Source: Macropodus opercularis (lineage: Eukaryota; Chordata; Actinopteri; Anabantiformes; Osphronemidae). Taken from it: a stretch of DNA of 64,000 bases. The notes beneath the pieces are model-generated. The model was not told the origin of the DNA and made no database searches. It worked only from the letters and a program-made list of their open reading frames with translations. The position numbers and the translations under genes were made by a program. The stretch lies in NCBI GenBank assembly GCA_030770545.1, contig CM061106.1, forward strand, positions 3,870,001-3,934,000. Reading direction: 5' to 3'. Below, piece after piece: positions 10,690 to 22,446 of the stretch (its first letter is position 1; each line of letters begins with the position of its first letter).

Positions 10690-13316
10690 CCAACAAAATC
10701 TTTCAATAGCCAAGATCAGTAAACTTGTCTTTCTAGTGGAGCAGGGAGCTTAGATGGAAGCGTGTGAAGACACTGGACACTGTGGTTCTTGGTACGTTAA
10801 TAAATGTTTTCACATTAATAATTTTTATTCAACTTCTTTGAGTTAATATTGTAGTTATGTTTTATCAGTACACACTTTATTAGGTTCTCACGTGTAATTC
10901 AGTGTTTTGGGATCTAACAGAAACACCTTTAATGTAATGTATTACACCTCTACCACCCACTGTAACCTCAAAAGTATATGTCTAACAGAATTATCACATT
11001 TATAACAATTAAAAACATGAATTAGAATCAGTGGCTTCCAATAACCAAGACGATGTAAATCTGTTTTTTACATGAAGGTATAAATAAACAATGAGTCTAG
11101 AGACAGAATTTAGCTGTTTCACTTCCATCCAAGCTCAGTAACTGTGTTTAGCAGGTTCAGGTTCATGTTGTGTTTGTGATGTTTATGTTGGTCACACAAA
11201 CTACGATCTGTCACAGAAGCAGAGGAAGAACATGAGACACTAACAGACTAAACGAAGACCTGATGATGGTGATTCGTCAGATGGAGAAGAGCCACCACTG
11301 GCTGCACCAAGCTCCCTACTGAGCATCAGAGGACTGAACCTGACAACATGAAGACAATGGAGGTAGGTCCAGGCATTAAAACCACCACGATCACTGTTTG
11401 ACTGTTGTTTTGACAGGACAATCTTTGGTACTTTCACTCTTTTAAACAGTGAAAGAATCACATCTTTGTGGAAACTGTAAAGTTGTTTGAGGGCAGTAGA
11501 TAAAGTCTAGAGGAAATCTGAAAGAATCAAAAACGTGGCCCCACCGTTCTCTTTCAGAGTCAGAGCAGCCAGCGTTCGCCTGGCAGACGTCTGGGATGAT
11601 GTTTACTGTGAATATGGAGGTCGCTGAATGTATGTAGAGGCAGTTTTCTGGAGGCCCAGACACCATGAAACACATCTCCCCACTAGATGAATCACTTCCT
11701 GAAGGAAATGCAGAGTGATTGTTGTGATGTTGAATGTATCCCCCAAGAGTCTCTGACAGTAAGAAGATTATAAAACATGGATAAAGTAAGTAAGAAAAAT
11801 AGAAGTGGTTCAAACAGAGCTGAACGTCTACAGAACAATCTGAAACTAACTTTTAGAATAATTAAGAAACATCTAATGATCCAAATAATAAAAGTATAAA
11901 ACCCTGAGATATGCTGATGGAACTGAGTTCCCTAACATTGCTTGTAACATTTTAAAGGTATGTTAAAAGTGAGCAATCACTAAAATAACTTCACTACATG
12001 AAAGCCTAGACTTTAATGAGAAATATGTTTTATTTGTATGTTGCACAGCACTTATTCTGGTATTTTATGTAAATTGCCAGTAGCCAATGAGCTGAGCACT
12101 ACTCAGTATGAACAGTATGATTGTAATGGATAAGATGTGCAACAGTACAGACTGCAGTACAATCAATCTAACATTGAACTGTATCTAATAGAAAACAATA
12201 GTTTTAGAAAATTTTGACTATAGACATTTACAACATCAGCTTCAAGGATATAATAGTCATGTTGTCGTCTTCCCTCTTTGCCTCACAAGCTCCTTTCTCT
12301 TTAGTTTGAGGAGCCCCAGTGTGTCTGCAGCAGCGCAATAGAGCAAAGCTTCACATTGTTAAATATACATGTGTGTAAACATTACACAGACAACACAGGA
12401 CCTTAAATGCAGCAGACGTGTAGTAAAGTCACTGGACGGCTCATGGTCACCACTCAGCAACGTCACTAACAGGCTCCACAGTATCTGTCGTGTGAGTACG
12501 TCCAGACCAACACATTAGCTCTTAGTACCAGGAAGGTTGATGGTCCTACGTTAAGGTTGTAAAGCAACGTGACACTGTCATCACCAACTCACATGTATCA
12601 TAATGAAAGACAAGATCTCATCCAACTGTTGTTTTCTGAGCAAACGCATTCTCACGTTTTCTCATAAAACATAAATTCACTTATAACCATTCAGTCAAGA
12701 AGAAACTTTCTATTTGTGTTTCCCAGAAACTTTCTATTTGTATTTCTCAGAATCTTTCTATTTGTGTTTCAGAAATGCAGGCTGCTGTAGGTGCAGTGAT
12801 CCAGACTATGTTGAGGGATTTTCCTGCCTGTCATGCAGGTTTTTCAAGTTCTACTAGTCTCTGTCAAAGACCAAAGAAGTTGCCTAAAGCCAGTGAATGT
12901 GTGAAAGCGGTTGTGGTTTGTTCCTTACAATAAAGGTTTGATCATTATCTTAAGTTCACATTAATATTAGATTTAACACCAAGCAGCCAAAGTTAGCTAT
13001 TAGTCGTCTTATTTTATTTTTATTCCCCAGTTTAATGTGATAATCAAAGCTCCAGCAAACCTCCCTTGACACGTGTGAGAATGAACACAGCGTCCTCATG
13101 TCCTTCTGTTCTGGCTCGTGCACATTCCTGCCATAAAAGCCACAAGCAGACAGAAACATCTTTACAGTGTGAGTGTGAGACGTTTAGTAGAATATTTCTG
13201 AATCTGCTGAGTTTTGTAAGACTTTTACACATTTTGTATGAATATTGACTCCTGCAAACACTCCCTGCAGTTTTTGTCACCAGTTACAGTGAATAATTAC
13301 AACGTGATCGGCCACA
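10690..13316. other. intergenic, no gene seen
   Basis: No supported gene. It holds a Helitron-like relic (11,678-11,785) and three imperfect copies of 'actttctatttgtgtttc' at about 12,704-12,772. A poly(A)-like 'aataaag' lies near 12,930 but I cannot assign it to a gene. Confidence 0.45.
11678..11785 (-). mobile_element. diverged Helitron-like 3' end
   Basis: 'ctag' is followed by 'acttcctgaaggaaatgcag' and then 'gttgaatgtatcccccaagag'. The same order of motifs marks the outward ends of the Helitron-like core at 43,997-49,060. This copy is older and its hairpin is damaged. Confidence 0.55.
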
Positions 13317-16300
13317 ATGAGTGGAAATCCACCTGCACGGCGGCAGTTGAATGTTGGGTCACAGCTACTGTCGGCACAGGAGAACGAATGCGTTTTCAAC
13401 TACCTCGGCAGGAAATGCACCGTAAGTTCTCTCTATTACATTGTTTTAGTCGCTGGCTAACGGGTGAACTCGCACCGTGCTACAGGAGGTAACTTAGGGT
13501 CTGAGTGTCCTGACTTTTTATTGTGGCTCTTCTGCATTTAACTAGTAGTTAATCACACATATAAACATCCTGTCACATTCAACAAGGAGTTAGGCTGTAA
13601 ATATATAGATGTAGTACAATATGTTGGGTAGACAGTAAGTGGCTGCTTCTGCTGTGTTGTAGATGACTCTTGTCGTGACCATTTGACCAGTGTGTGGCTC
13701 ATCGCTGTCTTTAATGCACTGGTTGAGTCAGCAGTAAATCAAGCATTTCCTCATCAGTGGTGGGTCAACGTGTCCTTAGGACCTTCGCTCACCCAGTGCT
13801 GTCAGATGAAGAGAATGCTTTTATAGATTTTGTAATAACAAATTCTCTGTAGATTTATATTCCTGTGTGTGTCTTAACTACAGACACTAGAAACCATTTG
13901 TGTACAATGCAGATCCTTCATTCCCACTGCTGTTAGATCAGTCTAACAACCCTACTGTGTGGATTATCTGGTATAGTTTAATGTATGTATAGTTTTTGTG
14001 TATTTATAAAAACTGTATATTTGTAAAATGCATAATTTTTATTTGCGCAATTATTCGCACATGCTCACTTTAATTCTATTGCCTACTACTAATTTTTTTG
14101 TAGCTGTTGTAGAAGTGAATTTCCCGACTGAGGGCTCAATAAAGAATCATCTCTCTATCTATAGATTGTCTTTACAGCTGAGGCTTGTAACTCTCATCTG
14201 TAAAGACAATATTAATTAATGAATCAATTGTTCGGTGTGTTTGTGTAAAATAATGAACTTTGCTTCTGACAGGTGACGCATTTACCCTGCAGGCGAGACA
14301 TACAGTAAATGGGTGTTTGTTGATTCTTCTCAGGTTACTTCCCCGTAGCCAGAATAGTTTCCTTGAATTGAGTATAGTTAAGACGAGGTGCTTCAGAAAT
14401 ATGTCTTTGTCTACAGAGCTCACATGGTTTTAGTGAACATCCCCAGTGATGATGTTCTTCTGGCATCTTTGTGGTTTTGTCAGTCAGCATGAGATGGAGT
14501 CGAGCAGCATCCTCACAGTCTGGAGTGTTTCTGCAGAGGGAGACAGAGATGTTGTGTTTGTGTCCCTGGCCAATCTGATCTAGTCAACAAACAGAAATCT
14601 CAACTTTGTTGTCACCCTGCAGTGTGTACCGCTCTGTGTTAAATGCTGTAGCTCACACAAGCTTCACATGTTTAACCAGTTCACAGAAAGTTCAGAGAAG
14701 CCTCAGACTTCAGTGCTACTGCATCGGTAGCATGTAACTGTTTCATTAGTCGTGTGGTCAGGGAGCAGCTGATTGGATGCTCTGCTCCTCTGTACTGTTC
14801 ATTGAGCAACACAGCAAACTGTGACTGTCTTTCTCTGCCTCCTCCTCTCCAGACACTGTCTACATCAGTGGTCCAGGTGTTCACAGCAGACACCAACTCC
14901 AGCTGGAACAAGAAATGCTGCGGAGTAGCCTGTCTGGTCAAAGACAACCCTCAACGATCGTTTTTCATCAGGGTCTTAGACGCCAGAGTATGTAAATCCC
15001 ACATTAATAGCATTTTATTGAACCTTTCTTTTATAGCCACATAGGTCAGTTAAGGTATTACATTAATTAACGTATTTTATGCTGTAGAAGCCTGTTGATC
15101 GTCATTTTGTTTGCTAGTCAACATGGTTTGTGTGTTTCTACAGGAGGGTACGATGTTGTTTGAACAGGAACTGTACCGCAACTTCATGCTCAACTTCCCC
15201 AAACCCTACTTTATCACATTTGCTGGAGATGTGAGTTCTCTCTCCACAAACATTCACATTTCTTGTTCTTTCTGAGTTTATTTGTTGTTATGATGAAATG
15301 TGTCTGTGTGTGTTCACAGATTTGCCAAGTGGGGCTGAATTTTTCCAGTGAGGACGAGTGCAAACGTTTCTACCACCAACTGTTAGAGCTAGAGGGTAGA
15401 AGACGGCGGAAAACTACCAGCTGCAGATTTGAAGGTAAGTCATCAACCTTCTTGTCTTCTTTTTTCCTGGTTTCTTGTGATCTTGTCAGAATTTTTGACC
15501 GTTGTGACACCATTTCGAAACCTGTCAGTCTTCAAGCTTGCTGTGATTGTGTCGTCCCCTGTTTGCCTCTTTGAACTTTGGAGTAGAGGTACGAGGTCCT
15601 TGCCTGCCGTCCTTGTATGGGATTGTCCTCCCCAGCGTCTCAGGGGATGGTTACCCCTGCATCGACCCCAATGCCAGCTCCCTGGCTCACACAAGTAGAG
15701 TTGGCCGGTGAAGATCAGGGGCTCACAGCTGTGCTCTGGTGGGAGTGCATGTCTGGTACACCAAGGGTCTGGTGGTCACCGTCTCATCCTTTCCAGCTCC
15801 TGCAGTTTTACCCTGTCTCTGTCACGGGAATTCTGAATTTTTTCGTCATTGTCAATTCTTTCCTCCCTCAAAGTCAGACTTTCAGGAGGTTTTGGGGATT
15901 TGTGACAGTTTTGCCTCTGAACCCTGGAGGACGCTGTGGTTTTGTTGGTCTTGTCCTTGTGATGTCATTTCCAGGTTTTGATCCTGTATAAGCTCCCTTT
16001 CAAAGCAGATTAATTAAACAGAGCCTATGTATGTTCTGCTTTTGAAACCATCAAGTATCTTTACAACGGTATCTGTATCTGTGCTCAGAGCACTGCCTTT
16101 CTTTCACACTGTGCCCTAAATCCAGAATAACTTGCTGAGATCAGATCCAGTTGTGTGTTTAGCAGGAAGTGAGAGGGGAGAGCAGTGGTTGTGGATGGAG
16201 GCAGGATCCCAGGAAACTAACCCAGACATGATAATCTAACTTGTATAAATAGTAGCAATGGTGGTAATGGAAGGCTTTTGTCTGGCTCCTCTTTCTGATC

Positions 16301-19300
16301 TCTCTTCTGGAGTCACCGCTCACAGCCGTGCAGACGTCCTGACACACTGCCTGTGTGTGAACTCCACCAGATGTCTGATGAAGACGATGATTCAGTAAAC
16401 GCACACTGTTACCACTGCTGGTGTTTGGGATGCGTTTTGGAAACCTTGGAACAAATTTGCTCTCTGACATTCAGCAAAGAAGTTTTTACTTTTTACTTGA
16501 AACTGTAATCATATGTGAAGCAAGCGGGTTTGTTTCTCGCTGGCAGTGAACATCTCTTTGGGTGTGAATTTCTTCTGTTTCAGCACATCTTTTCTTCAAC
16601 TCTCGTCATTATAAGCCTGCATATTTAAATTCCTATTAAGCAGAATCCTCATTATGTGAGCTTGTTCCTTGTCTGAGGAGCTGGGTTGTGATGCTGGTGG
16701 AGGAACGTCACCAGTAGTAAAAGGTGGTTTGGGCCCTAGTGCTCGTCTGTCCACTGCTTGGATGAACTGAACCCATTGTCTGACCCAGACGGTCTGGATG
16801 GTCTTGGTGCTGCATGAACACATGCAGGGAAAGAGAGGGTGGGTGCATTTGGGGCAACGTAGTCAGTCAGTCAGCAAATGTCCCTGTAGTGTTAAAGCTA
16901 CAAGCTGCAGCTGGTCACTACAAAGAAAGAACTAGTTTCACTAAGCTTCATAAATCAGGCTCACTGTAGGTTCATGGTGAAAACATTTCCTGAGCCTGTT
17001 TTACAACCTTTACCTAAAGTAAAGCTCTCATTTGTTTCTGTTTATGATAAACACAAAGTGGGTAACAGCTGTTAAATGATGCCTTACTGAGCTGACTGGA
17101 CTCTGCTGGATTCTGGATTAGACAGCACAGATGCTATTCTGTGTTTGCTTAGTGGTAAACTCTATGTTCACTATCATCTCTGTTGTTTTTCAGGACCTAG
17201 GCTACTCACGGCCACGGTCGACCCTAAAAACCCAGAGATCAGCAGTCTTCTCTGTATCCATAACGACTCTCAGAAAATCAACAACGTGCAGCCCATCTTC
17301 CCCATGAGGAAGAAAAAGGCCAACGGAGGAAAGCGGAAGAAGTTGACCGACATCGGCACACAAGGCAACTTCCAGTGAGTTAAAGGTCCCCAGCGTGGCT
17401 GATGTTTGTCTCTATCGTGTGCTGTCATTCCCACGTGACGTATTGTCCAGAGGTTTAATTCAGTCATTTGTGTCTGGCTTTTGTTAACAATACAGTGTCT
17501 CTTTAAACTCTCTCTGCTTTGAAATATCTCAGGAGTTCTCAGGCAGAGATTGGTCATGTAGCATGGGATCCAAACACAGGCTTTGACGTAAGTAGAACTC
17601 CACTAAATGTGTGGACAGAACAGATGCATGTTATTGGTTCCTGTGTTCTCTTTCCAGCTGAATAACTTGGACCCAGAGATGAAGAACCTGTTTGATATAT
17701 GCGGCATCTCTGAGGCTCAGCTGAAAGACAAAGTGACCTCTAAGGCCATCTATGACTTCATAGAGAAGAAAGGAGGAGTAGAAGCAGTGAAGGCTGAACT
17801 ACAGAGGCAATGTGAGGAAGATGTTTATTGACAAAAGTCAAATAAATCTACAGCTTTTACCTGTCGCCTGAACGTGTCCTTAGAAAAGGTGAAACTTTGC
17901 ACTAAACATGACTATGATGGCATCACTGCAGAGTTTTAAGTTTGATTTAACTGCAGGTTCTTTCATGTTTGAAATTTGAAATTGTTCAACTACAAGACAG
18001 CCTAACTACTGTAGTCTGGTGGTTTTCATCTCTGTGCCGCTACCTCCCTTACCTCCTTTACCTCCCTTATCTCCTCTTCCATCCCAACCTGACATGTCCC
18101 CTCCACTGCCTCTCCCTCCAATACAAGGCTCTGCTCTGCCTCATCCTCCACCAGTTTCTGCTCTTCTTCCTGCAGGCTGTCGATCTCCTGGTTCTCTATC
18201 AGAGGCTGCTGGAGGGGACACAGGGAAGTCAGAACTGCTGAGTCACGTCACAGAAAGGACCGAGCTGAAGAAAGTGGAGCAGAAGGACTGTCCTGTATCA
18301 GACACCAGCAGTCAACCATCTAATGACAGTGCATGTCCATCTAGCTGGTTTGTATTTGTTGTAATATGATTTATATTTATTATTGTATCTATTAGGAATA
18401 TCCTTTACGCATTTCTACTTAAAGGAACCAAACAATTTGAACCATGTGCAGCACATCTCAATGAATTTGTTGTTTTGATCGGACTGGTCAACCTGCTTTG
18501 GTGCTTTAAACAGCTGACAGTAGTCACAGTGGTCTAAAGACTGGATGGAAAGCAGATAACAGAGCCTCAAAGGATGCAGTAAAATAAACCTCATGCAACA
18601 AAAATCCAAGCAACACTATCTATTTTGCTCTTTTCACAGGCACACTGGTCATGTAGCATGGGATCCAAACACAGGCTTTGATGTAAGTAGAACTCCACTA
18701 AATGTGTGGACAGAACAGATGCATGTTATTGGTTCCTGTCTTCTCTTTCCAGCTGAATAACTTGGACCCAGAGATGAAGAGCCTGTTTGATATATGTGGC
18801 ATCTCTGAGGCTCAGCTGAAAGACAAAGTGACCTCTAAGGCCATCTATGACTTCATAGAGAAGAAAGGAGGAGTAGAAGCAGTGAAGGCTGAACTACGGA
18901 GGGAAGGTGAGGCAGCTGTTTATTGACAGAAGTCAAACAAATCTACAGCTTTTACCTGTCGCCTGAACGTGTCCTTAGAAAAGGTGTAACTTTGCACTAA
19001 ACATGACTATGATGGCATCACTGCAGAGTTTTAAGTTTGATTTAACTGCAGGTTCTTTCAAGACAATGACGTGAAATTTGAAATGGTTCAACTACAAGAC
19101 AGCCTAACTATTGTAGTCTGGTGGTTTTGTCCCCAGGTGTCTCTGTGCCTCTTCCATCCCGACCTGACATGTCCCCTCCACTGCCTCTCCCTCCAATACA
19201 AGGCTCTGCTCTGCCTCATCCTCCACCAGCTTCTGCTCTTCTTCCTTCAGGCTGTCGATCCCCTGGTTCCCTATCAGAGGCTGCTGGAGGGGACACAGGG

Positions 19301-19504
19301 AAGTCAGCACTGCTGAGTCACGTCAGAGAAAGGACCCAGCTGAAGAAAGTGGAGCAGATGGACTGTCCTGTATCCAACACCAGCAGTCAACCATCTAATG
19401 ACTCAAGCAGTGAATTGAATGAACTACTGAGGCAGCTGGGAAATCTGATTTCTTATTTACAGACAGGAATCGAACAAAAACTGCTGCCTTTACCTAGAAC
19501 CTAA
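13317..19504 (+). CDS. WASP/N-WASP-like actin nucleation-promoting factor lacking the acidic tail
   Basis: Exons: 13,317-13,421; 14,853-14,987; 15,144-15,230; 15,320-15,434; 17,194-17,374; 18,640-18,682; 18,753-18,906; 19,137-19,504. All junctions are GT/AG in phase, giving 395 residues. The WH1 domain (first four exons) has KKCCGVACLVKDNPQRS and FEQELYRNF. A basic KKKANGGKRKK stretch follows. The GTPase-binding (CRIB) domain has HVAWDPNTGFD and LFDICGISEAQLKDK. Then come a proline-rich segment and one WH2 (LLSHVRERTQLKKVEQ). WASP proteins relay Cdc42/Rac signals to Arp2/3 through WH2 plus central and acidic segments. Here the frame ends after ELLRQLGNLISYLQ and PLPRT with no acidic, Trp-containing tail, so direct Arp2/3 activation is doubtful. 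Exons 6-8 also exist as a second, damaged copy at 17,533-18,340. I chose the downstream set because its proline-exon acceptor is intact. It may be a WAS paralogue or a decaying gene. Confidence 0.8.
13690..14165 (+). mobile_element. LINE 3' end relic (Rex/L2-like tail)
   Basis: The end 'gtgaatttcccgactgaggg' then 'ctcaataaagaatcatctctctatctat' is the classic fish LINE 3' end with a short tandem tail. It lies in intron 1 of the WASP-like gene, same strand. The body upstream is too decayed to translate, so the left boundary is approximate. Confidence 0.55.
15435..17193. other. intron 4 of the WASP-like gene
   Basis: A 1.76-kb intron. No exon, RNA gene or named repeat was recognised inside. The ORFs in it are short and without similarity. 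Confidence 0.55.
17533..18340 (+). pseudogene. duplicated 3' exon set of the WASP-like gene, damaged copy
   Basis: This repeats the CRIB and proline/WH2 exons found about 1,095 bp downstream: exon 6 (17,533-17,587, with SSQAEIGHVAWDPN), exon 7 (17,658-17,811, same length as its twin) and a proline/WH2 block (about 18,020-18,340, with LLSHVTERTELKKVEQ). Where the downstream copy has 'ccccag' before the proline exon, this copy reads 'tttcatctctg', so the splice acceptor is lost. Retention of exon 7 without splicing would end after CEEDVY. An isoform that stops after the CRIB domain is possible but unproven. Confidence 0.75.
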
Positions 19505-19690
19505 ATTTATCCTCAGTAAAGGTGAAACTTTGCACTTGACTTGACCATGATGGTGTCACTGCAGAGTTTTAAATGTGATCTAACTGCAGGTTCTTCCAAG
19601 ACAATGACTTGAAATTTGAAATGGTTCAACTACAGTTTGAGACAGTCTAACTAGTCTGGTGGTTTTGTCCCCAGGTGTCTCTGGTCTCAA
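19505..19690 (+). repeat. third, partial copy of the WASP-like duplicated unit
   Basis: After the stop codon the sequence again follows the intron before the proline exon (gtgaaactttgcact ... ggttttgtccccaggtgtctctg), ending with an intact acceptor at 19,674 but no proline exon behind it. This shows the 3' region was once a tandem array of at least three units. Confidence 0.8.
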
Positions 19691-20281
19691 TCTGTTCTAA
19701 CACTGAGGTCTGAACTGGACTTGACATATTGTTTAATAGAGGCAGAAATTTACTGGACCACTGTTTAGTTTGCAACATAGAACTATTGACCCGTCTGTGC
19801 ACATCTAAAGCCATAGCTGCTTTCTTTTCTTAATTTAATTGTAAAAAACACATCATTAGATCTCTCTCTTCTGTTTATTACATCAATTCTGTTCCTGTTT
19901 ATCTGCTCTGATTCTGTTAATAATTTTCACCTATGTGTTTTTTTGTTTTGTTTTTATCTAAGGGTTTGTGTTTTGTTGGTCTCGGTTGGTTGGTCTTGTT
20001 TCACTGTTCCCTGGTCCTGAGTCAGTTGTGTTTTGGTTCTTGTAAACCGTTTGGTTACTTTGTGTTACAAACTACTACTGGGTGAGGTTGTAGGTAGTGC
20101 TTGAAGACTGACAAGAACACAAACCCAAACGCACAACCAGGACAAGACTAAGAACTTAAATGAATTTATTAAACACCTAATTAAAACACATTGAACACAA
20201 CAGATTTGTTGGTTTTCTATATAGTTGTATTGTTGAATTCTGCATAGTCTTAACCCTCCTGTTATGTTCCGGGTCAAATTG
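19691..20281. other. intergenic, with repeat fragment
   Basis: No gene. I looked for an acidic Arp2/3-binding exon for the WASP-like gene and did not see one. The end (20,203-20,250) is the reverse-oriented partner of the repeat at 9,926-9,968. The stretch 'aaccctcctgttatgttccg' just before the transposon looks like the edge of another fish repeat. Confidence 0.5.
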
Positions 20282-21703
20282 TACGGAGCCCCGGAAGGGA
20301 CATGGGAGGGGAAAAAAATTGGCTGAGAAAAAAAAAAAGAAAAGTAGAACTTTTGCGGGATCTCGCAAAACTATTGCGAAATCTCTGAGTCAGATTGTCA
20401 CCACGGGAACCACAGCGCGGGAGTGCACATATCACGTTCATAGGTTACAAAGAGAACGACGAAAAGAGTTTTGTAGAAAAGCCATGGAGGAGGATCTATT
20501 ACATTTCTTGCGGTCGAGAGAGGTCTCAGAAGAGGACATCGTGAACATGCAAAGAGACAAGGTGGGCACAAATTCCTTCCACTAACCAAAGCGTTTGCAT
20601 ACAGACAAATGTTAGGATATTTATGTGATTACAGCAGTTGAACTAGCAAAGGTTGTTAGCGTTATTGTATGTTGTAAACTTTTAATTTGAGTTTTGTGAC
20701 TAAACAAGTTAGGTTATAGTTTATACCTAGTTAACAAACTTGTCTTGTGGCTTCATAACAAAACCAGAATTTCTGGAAACTAAATATGAGTTTAATGAAC
20801 TTCATGATATTAGTCCAGCCTTCTGCCAGATTTCTCACTGTATAATCTCAATCTAGTACAATTTTATAAGGGTACCTCACTTGTTGGCTAATTATGAATG
20901 CTATGGGGGAGATGACCACTGAAATATTACTATATATATATACTATAACTATTTTAACTTTTGAACTTCCTGTATGTCTGTGTCTATGTTTTATTCACAT
21001 TCAAAGTGTTACATCTAATATTTATGCTTGCAGGTGGACAAGGCAGTGCTATCCATCATGACTGATGAACAAATGGTAAAATATATCCCTTCATATGGTG
21101 ATCGAGTTGCTGTTCTCTCCTTCTGTCACCAAGCACAGTGCAGCACCGATAAAGAGACTCTTTTACAAAGATTACAAAATAAGATAGGAGCACGGAATAT
21201 GAAATCAAAGAGAAAAGGAGGCTTATGTGGTACATCACTTGTGTTCCAAAAGCAAGGAGAAGGAATGTCAAGGAATAGAAATAATGCAGGAGAAAAGACT
21301 TCAAGGAAGATTGAAATTGGGTGGCTTAATTTTAGCAATAATGAATACCACCAAGTGAGGACCAAAAACGGTGGAGGAACAAGACATGCAACAGTTGAAA
21401 AAACAACAACTGTTGCTCAGATTTTGGAAATAGGAAAAGAGCTTTTTTTCCCAAATGGAGATTCAACAAAAGGAAGGGCTGAAGAATTCGCCTTTTGTGT
21501 CTGTGATTTTAAAAGAAAACAAATTCCTATGGATGACACTGTTGGCAGACTTTATGAACAAACAAAGCTGAAGTTGCTAAGATTTTACATTTGCACAAGA
21601 ACAGAAGTGCCTTCATCAGGAGAATCAACATCTGAAGTGGATGAAATTGATTCACAATTGAGTAAAAACTGGAATAATGTTTATGCCGATGATTTGACTA
21701 CAG

Positions 21704-22265
21704 TGTCACGGGTAAGAATACCAGGCGTGATTGCGAGGGATGGAGCAGGCTGAATCAGGTGGTAGTGTAAAATCCAAAGGGTTTATTGTTGAACAGAACC
21801 AAGAATGAACATAAAATGGACAGCGCGTGGGGAGCGCTGTAGCAAAGTCTCCGGGGGGGAAGGGCTCTCCCTCAGCCCGAGCTGAAAAACAAATGTTCAA
21901 AAACGGGAAACCAAGGTCGAGCCGAACCGGCTGATTAACTGGAAGACCTCACTCACGAATGTTGTGGTCGAGAATGCAGTCAGGATCGTGATCGAGGACG
22001 TGAGCGGGATTCGTGGTCGAGAATGCAGTCAGGATCGAGGACGTGAGCAGGATTCGTGGTCTTGAGTTCGGGATGGACATCGACGATCTGGCAGAGAGGA
22101 GACTGAGAAGCGGGCTTAAGAAACAGGCAGGGAACAGGTGCAGGGAATCAAGCAGGTGTGAATGATCAGACAGGTGCGTGGTGATGACGGGGGTGTGGTG
22201 AGTGTCTCTGCTGGGTGGAGATTCACCCAGCGAGGATCTGATCGGCAGCCTTGCCGATCGTGACA
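21704..22265 (-). mobile_element. solo-LTR-like element, 562 bp, TSD TACAG
   Basis: The element runs from TGTCACGG to CGTGACA with TACAG on both sides (21,699-21,703 and 22,266-22,270). It has a near-tandem repeat of about 58 bp around 21,955-22,060 (gtggtcgagaatgcagtcag twice). Its ends match the elements at 7,720 and 34,430. It interrupts exon 2 of the HECT gene, so it arrived after the host transposon. Confidence 0.85.
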
Positions 22266-22429
22266 TACAGACCCTAGGGGATCCTGGGCATGCGTCTGAC
22301 AGTGCTTCCAGTGAACAGGTTTGTGATATTAGCAACACTTAATAAATAATTATGATGATGATGATAGGGAAACATAAGAGGAGAGCTTTATGAAGAAACC
22401 ATAGGTAAGAACTTAATGTACATGCATGG

Positions 22430-22446
22430 GGGGGGGGGGGGGGGGT
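22430..22446. repeat. poly-G run
   Basis: An uninterrupted run of about 17 G inside an intron of the HECT gene. It can form G-quadruplexes and is prone to length error in sequencing. Confidence 0.9.

Noticed and set aside
10421..10709. Ile- and Tyr-rich ORFs
   Set aside because: Caused by the ATT microsatellite.
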